From assembly GCF_047495875.1 (NCBI RefSeq), contig NC_092464.1:6420737-6484736 (forward strand): a DNA stretch of 64,000 nucleotides, in the 5' to 3' direction. Both the position numbers and the translations under genes were made by a program. The notes under the pieces were generated by a model. It was not told where the DNA came from. It worked only from the letters and a program-made list of their open reading frames with translations, and made no database searches. Shown here piece after piece: positions 11,601-22,649 of the stretch; the first letter of the stretch is position 1, and every line of letters starts with the position of its first letter. This DNA is from Pithys albifrons albifrons (lineage: Eukaryota > Chordata > Aves > Passeriformes > Thamnophilidae).

Positions 11601-14600
11601 ATAGAGACACCCCTTTGAAGTAGTTGAGACCACTTGTGTGAATAAGAGGTTTTAGAATCTTGCCTCAAAACTCTTAAGTCATTTGGATAGGAACCTCAGC
11701 TTCTCATGCAAATGCAGACACAGGAAGAAAACACATAATCCTGTTAAGTTATAGGTTGTAGTCAAGACAGTGTTGGATCTGTTTTGCTGTTCTGCTCAGC
11801 TGGAGCTATTGTCTACTCCATTAAAAAGACTGGGTCTACTCAATAGCTAATGGAACTGAAAATTTCATCCTATGTTTGAATCAGAGGGACCTCATATTTA
11901 TGATGAACTGTTCAAACAGGCCTGCCCTTTCATGACCTTCAAGGCATGTTCAGACATGCCTGTATTAATAAATAAAGTAGGGTGAGGCTTGGTTATTACA
12001 AACAATACAGAGTGGCTTTCATTAATGCATTCTTTCTCCTCCCCATACTGGCTGCCTTTATCCAGATTTCTCAGGAAGAAAAGTCCCCAGCCCTTGTCAT
12101 CACCCCACTTATGCCCAGGTGTCCTGCAGCAGAGTGCCAGCTGGAGCGGGCCAAGCCTGGGACAGAAACTGTGCCAAACACTGCACGGTCCCATCCACAT
12201 GCCTTATCCTTGCACTAGCAAGCTCTCTGCTGCCTCAGAGTCCCCAGGGGCAGGTTCTCCAGCCCCTGCCCAGCTCAGCCAGCCCCACTGCCTGGGCACA
12301 GCCTGCTCCAGCACAAGGATGCTGGGTATCCTTGGAGAAGGGCTGAGATCTGGTGTATCAGCACAGAGGATTTCACCCTCAGCATTGTTGTACCTGTTGG
12401 CATTTTTTGCCCTGCCTCCACCAACATGGTGGGCCTTTGCTGCCAGCTGCCTGGAGGGGGTCTCAGAAGGGGCTGGGCAGCCACTGCTGCTGGGTCCCAG
12501 CAGGTTGGTGTTGGCAAGCCCTGCAAGGGTGAGAGCAGGTCCTTTGGGATCTGAGCACACTGAAACAACCTCTCTGCTGTGCTCCAGCTCAAAAACAAGA
12601 TCACACTCCCTTTATAAGCCCACTCCTTTTTTTCCAGTTCCCAGAGAGCCCTGAAAGGCTGTGAAAGCTGCAATAACAGTCTTTAGTAATAGTAATATGT
12701 TTCTTTTCAGATATTTGTGTTATGTGTTGGACGTCACTTAATAAAACATTTACCTGAAGGGCCTGAAAATACCCCCTCAAATGCACAAACATATATCCTG
12801 TGGATAAAAGCTCCTTCTAATTGCAGCAGGAAATTTGACATTTCAAAGTAGATGGATGAAGGCACTAATCATCCCCGGTAAGGAATGATCCTGTGGAGAC
12901 CAGAACAGGGAGTGGGCAATGGGAATGGGCTCAGTGCCAATATGCTGTGGAATATATTTTCTTAATTTAATAAATAGCCTTTTCCTCCTCACACAACCCA
13001 CTGCTGAGGGAGCAAATCCAAAGTGAAGAGAACCTGTGTCACAGCAAAGGTGAGAACTGGTCTTGGTTGTGACAAAGATGAACCGCTTCTTTGCACAATG
13101 TGCAAATTTTCTCCTACTTACAGAGTTGTTTAAGAGGCAGGTAGTTTATTGCCACTGACAGACTTCAACTTAGCATTTAATTATGTTTTTTCTCATGAGG
13201 GAGGAAGTCAGTTTTGCATTCACTTGAATATAAACACGTATCTTAAATATTGCATACATAGGGCTGCTTTACTGCCTTTCATCCATTCCCCAGGCTGTCA
13301 CAGTTTCTCCAGAAAAAACAAAAAATGATGGTAAATTCAGACCTTCACCTCACTGTAAGCCCACATATATGCAATGGAATACCACTAGCTGAAATTCACT
13401 TCAAATGACACATAAACACATGAACATACAGTCAATCAATTATGCATCTCTAAAAAATTGCATCTCCCTTTTCTGAACCACTGACCACTACCTCTCAGGC
13501 ACAGATTTTCTGCAACATTTACATGGATTTTTTATATATTTTTCTTCCTTATCCTGTCTCCTTACACAGTCACAGTCCCTGCTTAGAGTAACTCAGACCA
13601 GTGTGTCCACTGCTGTGTGCCCAGTGCCTGGAGACCCAGCCCAGCACCCAGTGCACAGGATGGGCACTGATTAGGTGGGTTCAAGGTTCATGCAAGTCCG
13701 CCAGGAAGGGCTGATTGCTGCAGGATTAACTCACACTCCTCAAGGCTTGAACATGCTGAAAATAGAACAGTATTGCCACAGCCAGAGTCACAACCAAAGA
13801 CATCTTTCTGCAGGTAGATGCTTAAGATGTTTTTTAGAAAGTCTGGCAGGGTGGTACCCCTCCTGACACTCCTTTGGGCAACCCGAAAAAGCGAGATTTG
13901 TCTTGGACTCATTTTGGAAGATGCATCCCTTCCTGCCGACCCCTTAGTGCAGCACATAAGGAAGAGGGATGCTCTCCCCCTGCAGAAGAGCATCAGAAGT
14001 GTTTTGGATGAGCAAGCTGTGCAGGATCAGGCACCAGAGACAGATGGATCTCCAGGTGTCACGTGGAAAACAAGAGAGCCTGTTCCATGAATTGAGGAAA
14101 AACTGAACATTTCCTTCAGTGACAGTTCAGCGTGAAGTGGGTGGTTTTATCGCCCAGAACTGAGAAATGCTGCATGGCTGACATTGGTGGGCACATTGTT
14201 CTGGGGTTTTCCTTGCTCCAGAGGTGGCTGTGGCCATTGAGGTGGAGGGGAGAGTGTCAGGAGGGACATATGCTCTGCTCCTCCCATCTATCTCCCTATG
14301 CAATTTGGTGACTGACATAGCATGTCAGGAAGGGGATACCCACACAGGGTTACAGCCATGAGTAGAGGGATATTTGCCCACATGACAGCTACCCATGGCA
14401 CCAGTAAACCTTTCCAGGGGCCTGACAAGGGGAAAGGTGATCTGGGTTTAAGTGGGAGCAGATGCCAGGCTTAGGGCCCATGGCAGGGTGTCACCACTAC
14501 CAGGTTCTCCCCGGACCCCTCTCCATCTTTGCCTCTATGGCATCTTGCTTTTCTTGAGCTTCTCATTTCAGTGTTACAGTACAGCTGTACTTGAAGTAAA

Positions 14601-15150
14601 AATTTGTTGTCTTGTGGAAAAAAAAAGTAATTTACTGTGAAGCACTGGCTGAAAATCATTTTCTGAACCACTGCACAATTTTAATCAGACGACCATACTG
14701 TATCCAATCAAGGGAGGATTTGCGAGGGGGGCAGGGGGGTGTTCCACCATGGCCTTCCCCAGAGGACAGTAAATCCAAGCTCTGCTCAGGAAGACAAGAT
14801 GTCTCAGCTTCACAGCCTGCCCAAACCTAATTTGCACTAGAATTACATGGCCATTACTAATGTATACAGTGACTCAAATTGATTACCTTGCTATTAGTAA
14901 GAACAGGTCGCTGGCTTTGGTGATGGCAGCTTCTGACTGAGGAGGAGGACAAAGGGGCGAGAGGGAAGTGAAGTTGCTGCTATGAAAGAGTATGTGGGGG
15001 TGAGGGAGGCTGTGGGGATGAGGGGAGCTGTGGGAATGAAGAAGGTCACGCTCAAGGGAGAGTTCAGCATACACAGAAGTGTGTAATTGGCTGGACTTAA
15101 TATTCTCTGTGCTTACTCCATCTTGCATTAGAAAAATACCACCTGGCTTA

Positions 15151-15867
15151 ATGTTCCAGTCTCTGAAGTCTCAGCACACCTGGCAGGAGTGTTTCCAACT
15201 CAGGACTCCTGAGGTCATGGGAAATCCCAAACCTCCCGGGGTCTTCTGTTCACACTTGCAGTCCTCGGGGTGCTGCTCTGAGGGAGTCCCCAAACACAGT
15301 CCTAGACAGCCTCACTCGCTTCTTCACAGCTCTTACATCCTCTGTAGGGCACAGACTCACTCTGCACCACCGACAACCTCTGCAGGAAGGACTGCATCCT
15401 CCCCACTGGCCCAGTGGCAGCCAAAGCTTCTGAACAATTTAGGGACAGTAGAAACACTCTGGCAGAAAAGTCCACATCCCACTTCTTCCTACACCCCCCC
15501 AGAGTATGTGTCCCCTCTGAAACTGGGAACCTGGAGTCCAAATCCTCGGTGCAAATCAGGTGCAGGGGTGTTTGAATATTGGCCTCCAGCTTATCCAGTG
15601 AGTTTCTCTGCTTTTCATATACATGACTTTGGAAGAATGTGGCCTGCCTTGGATATCAAACTCCTGGCAAGGGCTCAGGAGAAGCAAGCTCAGAGCTGGC
15701 AATGGTGCCACTCTGCTATTGATGGGACTTACCCTGACAGCAGGAACAACAACTTCTTTCCTGAAATCCCCTACACACCACAGAGCAGATCCCATGTAAT
15801 GAAAACACAACCCTGTAGCCAAAACTCTTCTCCCACACAGCCAAATGCCAATCTCAGCTCCACATGA
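15151..15867 (+). other. 238-codon open frame, unidentified
   Basis: The longest continuous frame in the intergenic part. It starts at the ATG in GCTTAATGTTCC and is open further 5' to about 15,079 with only a GTG start. The product would be Ser/Pro/His-rich, with no signal peptide, membrane segment or known motif. The plus strand is C-rich here, which suppresses stop codons. Most likely non-coding or part of a long non-coding RNA. Confidence 0.15.
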
Positions 15868-18237
15868 ACACACATTTTGCATTCCCACCCACTGGAATCT
15901 CCCCACACTAAAACACCTGAAGACTAGAGCTGAGACAGAGAGGACGGGGAAATTTCCAGGCAGCCTTTTGCTGCTCCTGCATAGCTTTTTCCTGTTACAC
16001 TTGCTTGACATTCCAGGATGTCTGTGACACAGCACAAAGGAAAGGTTAAGGTATTGTCACCCAGGGTAACACACACCAAGCAATCTCTCCATGTGCTCTT
16101 TAGACCTGGCAGTATTTGCAGAGCTCTGAAGGCCTCCCTGGGCAGGGGTTGGCAGCAGGGAAAGGCAGCCCTGTGACCAGCACATCTCTCACCATGAGGT
16201 CCTGAGCTCTCAGTGAGCGCTACTGGATTCTCTGATTAGAGTTCCCTCTACTGGAAAGGACAGTCAGTCTGATGTACTAATAGCAATACAGTTGTCTTCA
16301 AGATGCAGTTAAATCAAGTTAGGGGAATGCCAGCACCTCTTTCTGGAGCTTGAGCACAACACAGCTTGAGATGACCTGACACCTGATGTCAGTGACATTC
16401 TGCAGAAGGTCCTTCAGCTGCCACTGAAGCAGCTCAGGTTCAATCTAAGGGACCCACTGATGGCTGAGGGACACTCCTGGCATTCTGCCCTCTAGCACCA
16501 CCATCAGTCTGCTCAGCTTTCTCACTTGGTTTCACACCTTTTAGTTTTAGCTTACCTTGCATACAACACTGTAATCAAATCCAAGCTCAAGCCCAGTTTT
16601 AAAGCCAGTCTCTCTAATCTAATGGTTTCATTCTACCACACTTTGTGTCCCATTGTGGCTCCCCAGATGCTCGGGCATGGCCACCCCACTTTTGGAGGCA
16701 CTGCAGCACTAAAGAGCATTGGCTGGGTCACAAAACAGCTGTGGTGAGAGGAATGCTATTATGGGATGGTCCTCCTTCAGACAGATCCATCCATGCCAAG
16801 ATGGGACAGGACCTAAGGCTGTCAAGCACCAGCAGCTTGGCAGGTGCTTCCATTCCCTCCCCAGCTTCAGCCTACTTCATGCCAAGCCCTGCTCCATCAG
16901 CTCCTGAGAGCTGCTAGGGAAAACTTCCACAGGTCTTTACTTGTTGTCTTGGGAAATATTTATTTTTGACTCAAGCCAAATTTACTTGTGTGACCTGTTA
17001 AATAGCTCTGTTTCTTAAGCAGAGCTGGAAGCACTTCATTCCAGACCTGTTTTCTGCCCCTCTCCCCCTGCTCACTGAAGGCAGCAGCAGGGAAGCCAGA
17101 ATGACAGCCACCGTACCTCTAAACCAACATCACAAGCCTTGTGTTCAGCTCTTGGGAGTATTTTGGGAATATTATGTTGGCACAGCTGTTCATTTTTCAC
17201 ACAGCAGGTGGGAAACCTGTCCTGTCTGAATGGCATGGTGGAAAAGGCCAGTTGCTCCATAATAATTAACAACATGGGAAAGTGGGGGTTGTTTGTAGCC
17301 AGCACCAAGTTCCAGCCCAGAGCATCCACACAGACACTTCAGATATTTTAAGCAAATACTCAAAGCTCTGGTCTGGACTTTTCCTCCACGCTATGGCAAA
17401 AGCAGACAATCCATTAATTGCACAGGCAGATGGCTATTAGGAAGTGTGTGAGAACTGGCTACACCAGCACTGTGTAGGTGGAGCTGATTAGATGGATCTG
17501 AATCAAAAAATAATAAAAAAGATAAATATATCCTACATTTCCTTTGCTGCATGGTGAGAAAAGCTTTTCCTGTGTGACTGCAAAAGACAATACAAAAATA
17601 ACAGCAAAATTGCTTTTCACCTCCCCACTGAGTCATGTTACCAGCCACACCATGTTGGGGCTTATATGTAATTCCTCCACAGCTTCACTGCTGGACAACA
17701 AACACCTGGGCACCAGGATGGGCACAGGAGGATTTGGGGTTTCCTTCACACAGGCTGGCACAGGTTAAACATATAAAGAGACTCAGGCACTGCAGTCCCA
17801 AAGGTGCCATTGCTCTTCAAACTGCCTCCAAAAAATTCCCTTCCTATTCCTCTGCTCTCCCAGCTCTGCTTTACCCACCTGCCTGGGTATGTGAAGCCTG
17901 GGAAGCATCTTTAGAGCAACTTCACCGTGGAGATCTCCCACCAAACCCAGGCAAAGCAAGGTTGCTGTATTTCAATAGCCCATTCCACCAACCAGCAGAA
18001 ATGACAAGGGCACCTGGCAGGCAAGAGACCTTCAAATCCTACAGCATTGACCTGGCCACCTCTTCAGCGAGCAGCCCCAGGGACAGCATGGCTCTCTCTG
18101 GCTGGCCAGTTTGGTAGGAATTGTGCAAAATGGGAGTTTCCACTAGAAAAGTCAGCGGCTTCAAGTCCATGAAGCAAATCAAAGAAAGCTGAGCAAGCAT
18201 GTCTGCTTGGAGATCTCAATCAACCAGGTGGTGTATT

Positions 18238-18505
18238 AGCAGAATCATGGAATCATAGAATTGTTTAGGTTGGCAAAGACATTTAAGGCCATTGAGTCCA
18301 GCTGGTTCTAAGGCCACCATTAAACCGTGTCCCTCAGTGTCAGATCTACATGGCTTTAAATACCTCCTGGGATGGTGACTCCACCACTTACCTGAGCAGC
18401 CTGTTCCAAGGCCTGAACACTCTTTTGGTGAACAAATTTTTCCTAAAATCCAATTCAAACTCCCTGCTGCAGCTTGAGGCCATCTCCAGCAACCATTGCT
18501 GGCCA
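18238..18505 (-). mobile_element. CR1 LINE fragment (left arm of an inverted pair)
   Basis: Starts with the reversed 3' tail AGAATCATGGAATCATAGAA, then TTAGGTTGGCAAAGACATTT and the CR1 body to CAGCTTGAGGCCATCTCC. Confidence 0.93.
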
Positions 18506-18540
18506 GATCAGCAGTTTCTGCAAATCCTGGGGTTTGGCAG

Positions 18541-18695
18541 CAACTTGCCCAGGGAAGCAATGGAATGATAATCCCTGGAATTATTAAAAAAATGTAGATG
18601 TGGCATTTAGGGACGTGGTTTAGTGCTGAACCTGGCAGTGTTGGGTTAATAGTTGGACTTGATGATCTTAAAGGTCTTTTCCAACCTTAATAACT
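18541..18695 (+). mobile_element. CR1 LINE 3' fragment (right arm of an inverted pair)
   Basis: Reads ACTTGCCCAGGGAAGCAATG, TAGATGTGGCATTTAGGGAC, GGCAGTGTTGGGTTAATAGT, then AAAGGTCTTTTCCAACCTTA. It lacks a clear ATTCTATGA tail. It is separated from the minus-strand copy by about 35 bases. Confidence 0.93.
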
Positions 18696-21600
18696 TGTGA
18701 TTTATTTTACAGAACACCTGAGTGCCTTCGTCAGAGAGATGATTCCAGTGATGGAAAGGACACTCAAAGGTGGGTATTGCAGCACCAGTGAGACTCTTTG
18801 ATGAAAGAAATCACATTTCTGGGTGTTTATCTTCTGCCCTTCCAGTTGTTGCCCAATGTATCCAATATATGCCATTTTTTCAGGACAGAGAGTGTTTGTC
18901 ATAGTTAAGTGCAGCACTCAACACAACTAGAAAATAAGATCCATCTTTACAACTACAGTACAAATTGAAAATTGCTCTGAAGTAAACCAACCACACAAAA
19001 TTAAAAAGCAGAATTTTAAATTCCACGCCCTCACCCCCAAGCTGTGTGTACAGATGCAAATCAGTAGCATTGCAAGACATCAATGAAGGGTTAAATCCTC
19101 ACCTAGAATGAAATTCATGAAGAAGCTGGACACAAAATTGTCTTTGGAGCAAACACACAACTTGGGTGGTCAATCTGAAGGCAATTTCAAACACTACTGT
19201 CAAAACCCTTTTCTAGGAAGAATCATTAGCTTCATACTGCACTTGACACAGTGCTTCAATATAATTCTTGAAGCAACTCATTTTAAACGGGTATTTTAGT
19301 ATCACAAACAGAAGGACAGTTATTATGGGCCAGAGGCACTCCATTTACAGCAGCCCCCATCATTTCTGGCCACCGAGCCTGACACCATGGAAACAGTCTG
19401 CCCTCAAAAGGCCAAATACCAAAGTGCACCGAGCGGAGCCAGAGGGCTGCAGCCCAAAGCCCACGAGCACAGCGGCAGCTCTCCCCTGTATTCCCTTCCC
19501 TTCTATTCCCATCACTTTCATTCTGAAAGATGAGCTGAAACAATCAAGAGTAGACAGCCAGGGGAATATCAGAAAATCACTATCTGTCTGTGGACAGCCT
19601 TATTGTCAACTTCCCTTGCAATTTGGTTATTTAGGTTTAAAAACAAACATAGTAGAACAGTGGAGGAACAAACTTCTCCATTTCCAGGCCTCCTGCTGCT
19701 TAGTTGCAGCACAGAGGTTCCTATTGTCACTACAGATGCAAGTGATTAATTCTGCAACATGAATGACAGATGGACATGGACACCAGCACAGTTCTCATGA
19801 AGGATGTTGAAGCAATTACTTACAGAAGTGGCTCAAACAAGTGTGTAAAGCCTCACTCCTTCGCTATTACTCATCTTACATTTGCTGATGTAGAGAAAGC
19901 ACATTTTTTTGCTACATGCCAGACTCCACAGTTAATTGAGATCAAGAAACCAGCAGGAGAGGAGCAGGTGAACACTCTCTTTGGCATGAGCAGTGCTGGA
20001 AGTGGTTTCACGGTTCGGCACCTGCTGCTGCCCTCCGAGGGGAGCTGTGAAACACCAACCACGCTCAAACGGAGCTGAAAACGATACAGGCAGTCCAGTC
20101 CCTGTGGTAAGCCACGAGGCATGGAAATTATGGTAATTGAGGCTTGCAGGAATTCAAGGGGGCACAAGACCTGAAAAGGTTTGGGAGCAGCTGGTCTCCA
20201 GAGCAGCCTCCATAGCAGAGTCACACTGGGCATTTCTGCTGTCACAGTGGACACTTGTCACCAGCAAGGGACGATACCTGGGGCTCCTCACATACACCTG
20301 GTACTGTCCCAACACAGGGTTTTGCTACAGATGGACACGTATCTGTAGTACTGAGATCTGTTTCAGCTGACCATGAGTGGGTGAGCACTGCTGGAGAGAT
20401 CTGTAACCGCTCACGTGAAAGGATGACAAGGAAGGTGGAAGACTGAATTACAAATCATAAATTCAAATAATGGGGAAAAAGAAAGACAATGCAAAGGGCA
20501 ATGATCAGGTAAAAGTCTGCTTGGACTCCAGTGAAGCACACACTGGACCACCAAGAGGCACATGAAGGATCTGAAACTTTATTATTCCAGGCAACACACC
20601 CTGAGATCTCCGATGTTCTGCAAAGAGAGACGTGGCTTGTTTTGTGATTTCCTGGTTTTGTTATACTTGATAGGATTTACAACCACAATTCTGGGCTAAA
20701 ATTGAAACAAGTGAACATTTTGTCAGGATTTCACCCAATTTGTCTCTAATTTATGTGCACAGTAGGCTATTATGATGTCCTCATGACATTTCTCTGGATT
20801 TAAATGTCTAGATTTTGTGTACATGTTCTTGCAAACACAAAAGTGTCATGGGAACCATGACTGCTTTATAAACTGATCTACTTTGGGACACCACAGCTGA
20901 ACAGAAATGAAGGGAACTACACGGTTCTAGGAACACCCAGCTGATGATTCACAACATCCAAATAACGCTCCTGATTCATCCTTTATGAAAACAGCCCAAT
21001 TCAGACTGGCACTACATGACCCTTCTTTCATGTGAAAACTACTGAAGGTGTTTCTATGGCACAACTCCAAATATAAACCAATTCTTACCATTAAAAAAAA
21101 AAACCTGAATATTTTCAGTTTTCACTTTTTGTTTCCAGATGTAAAATGTCAGAGGATGCAAGTCACACTAAGTTACCCAAATTAGGTACAAAATTAATGA
21201 AAAAAATTTCATTAAATCTGCCAAGCACTTTCATTAAATCTGAGCAACATCAGTTCCTGCTGAAACAAGAACTAGAAATGCATTTTCAGTCAATCTTCTG
21301 CTTTCACATACAAGTTTTGTTGCACAGTTTATAGTCCAAAGACAGGTGCTGGGAAAAAAGCCAGTGAGTGACTACCACAACCAAAAAGAAAGCAGTGCTC
21401 ACCTCTCAAATCAAACAATATGCAAGAAAACACATTTATCCAAACTTGGTGGTGAAAATCAAACATTAAGAGCACATTAATTTATGAAGACCCAATCTAC
21501 AGTGGTAGCATCTTGTGTAAACTTTAGCTCTATTGTTTTTTGTTTAAAAAAAATGCAAAATTATACACCAATAGAAGTTTGCTGCAAATGACAACAGTTG

Positions 21601-22054
21601 ACAGCTACTGACATGTTAAAATATACAAAGCACACAAAGTCAGGGGAGGTTTTGGTAAACACAACTAAGTGAAGACTGTAAGGGTTTTGGATTGTGTCTT
21701 ACAGGTCTCAAAAGAGAGTCAAATTAAGTATTTCTAAATTAATTTTTCAAAAATTCCAGAAAGTACCTTCTGATACAGCATTGTAGTGAAAGACATTTGC
21801 GGGTGGAATTCCATTTAAACATGTTCCAGTTCTACTCCCAAGATGTCTACTGTCTATTTTTATGATATTCCTAGAAGAGATTCCAAACAAACCCTAAGTC
21901 TGACGTGTCAGTTGGAAAATAGCACAAAGCCTTTCCTGGAGGTGCAGTGATCTAATCACACCAGAAAGGGGCTGTTTACACTTCCCATATCTAAATAATG
22001 CAGTGAACTACGTGTGTGCATCATGTTACACAAGAATGAACATTATTCCAAACC
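18696..22054. other. Intergenic, no gene recognised
   Basis: Unique sequence immediately downstream of EXOG. A plus-strand open frame at 19,268-19,762 has no recognised homology. A more GC-rich stretch around 19,960-20,080 stands out from the AT-rich background. Nothing else identified. Confidence 0.6.
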
Positions 22055-22187
22055 CACCAGCTTCCAAATATTTCTTTATTGTTTTCACAACTCAAAAAAA
22101 GGATGATTCAAGAAGCCCTTGTCTTCATGTTTGCCTTCAGTTCCCCTTTCAAAGTACAAAACCCCAAACATCTTTGTGAACAAATAT
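22055..22187 (-). other. EXOG: EXOG 3' UTR (short, inferred)
   Basis: Between the stop codon and a minus-strand AATAAA about 110 bases downstream lies a short A/G-rich stretch with no repeat. A GT-rich segment follows the signal, as expected after a cleavage site. The exact end is inferred; alternative longer 3' ends cannot be excluded. Confidence 0.6.
22075..22080 (-). terminator. EXOG: EXOG polyadenylation signal AATAAA
   Basis: A canonical AATAAA on the minus strand about 108 bases after the EXOG stop. It is followed, after a short gap, by a G/T-rich run (sense GGTGGGTTTGG), matching the usual downstream element. Confidence 0.65.
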
Positions 22188-22649
22188 TCAGCCAGCTTTC
22201 CTCTCTCTGGCTGCTCCTGTTTTTTCCTGCAGTAGTTCTTCTTCCTTCTTCTTGTAAAGCTTTAGAAGATACTCATCAGGCTCAATTCCTGCCTCCTGTA
22301 ACTCTGACATAGCTTTCTCCAGCCGGTGCAAGGTGCGGGCGCTCTGCACCTTCCGAGCAGTGATGTACAATGTGAATTCCTTGAAGTCCATCAGTTTACA
22401 GGTATCCACCTCACAGATATTTCTAACATCTTTGGTTTTGTTCACTTGGGGGAAGAAAACTAAACCTGACATTTTTTCCAGATCTTCAATATTTACTTGG
22501 AACTCAGTCAGCTGGTGGCTGAAGCCAATAGGATCGTTTGGCACCACAAATGCCCCCAGTACCAAGGGCTCTGCCGATGTCCTGCTCCGTCTGGCAAGGA
22601 TCACCTTGTAGAGGTGGGACGGTACAGCTACATCATCCTTCCCAATTAC
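22188..22649 (-). CDS. EXOG: EXOG exon 6 (last, C-terminal domain and stop)
   Basis: Encodes residues 211-363, from [15 protein letters not shown] through the conserved [13 protein letters not shown] and [13 protein letters not shown] to a Lys/Glu-rich helical C-terminus, then TGA. The acceptor is TTTTGACAG|GTAATT. This part forms the C-terminal region that distinguishes EXOG from endonuclease G. The acceptor is preceded by only 16 unique bases before a CR1 tail. Confidence 0.95.
   Translation of the reverse strand, partial: VIGKDDVAVPSHLYKVILARRSRTSAEPLVLGAFVVPNDPIGFSHQLTEFQVNIEDLEKMSGLVFFPQVNKTKDVRNICEVDTCKLMDFKEFTLYITARKVQSARTLHRLEKAMSELQEAGIEPDEYLLKLYKKKEEELLQEKTGAARERKAG

Larger units (their letters stand above)
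7934..18237. other. Intergenic region, no convincing gene
   Basis: About 10 kb without CR1 that I can detect. Contents: a GTTT-rich simple repeat (8,580-8,640); a block with homeodomain/E-box motifs (9,060-9,720); and C-rich segments where open frames are long because C-rich DNA has few stops (12,025-12,654 plus; 15,151-15,867 plus; 10,759-11,289 minus). None encodes a domain I recognise or shows paired splice sites with partners. Confidence 0.6.

Noticed and set aside
12025..12654. 209-codon plus-strand frame in a GC-richer patch
   Set aside because: Pro/Ser-rich translation with no domain. C-rich composition explains the lack of stops, and the overlapping minus frames are equally open.
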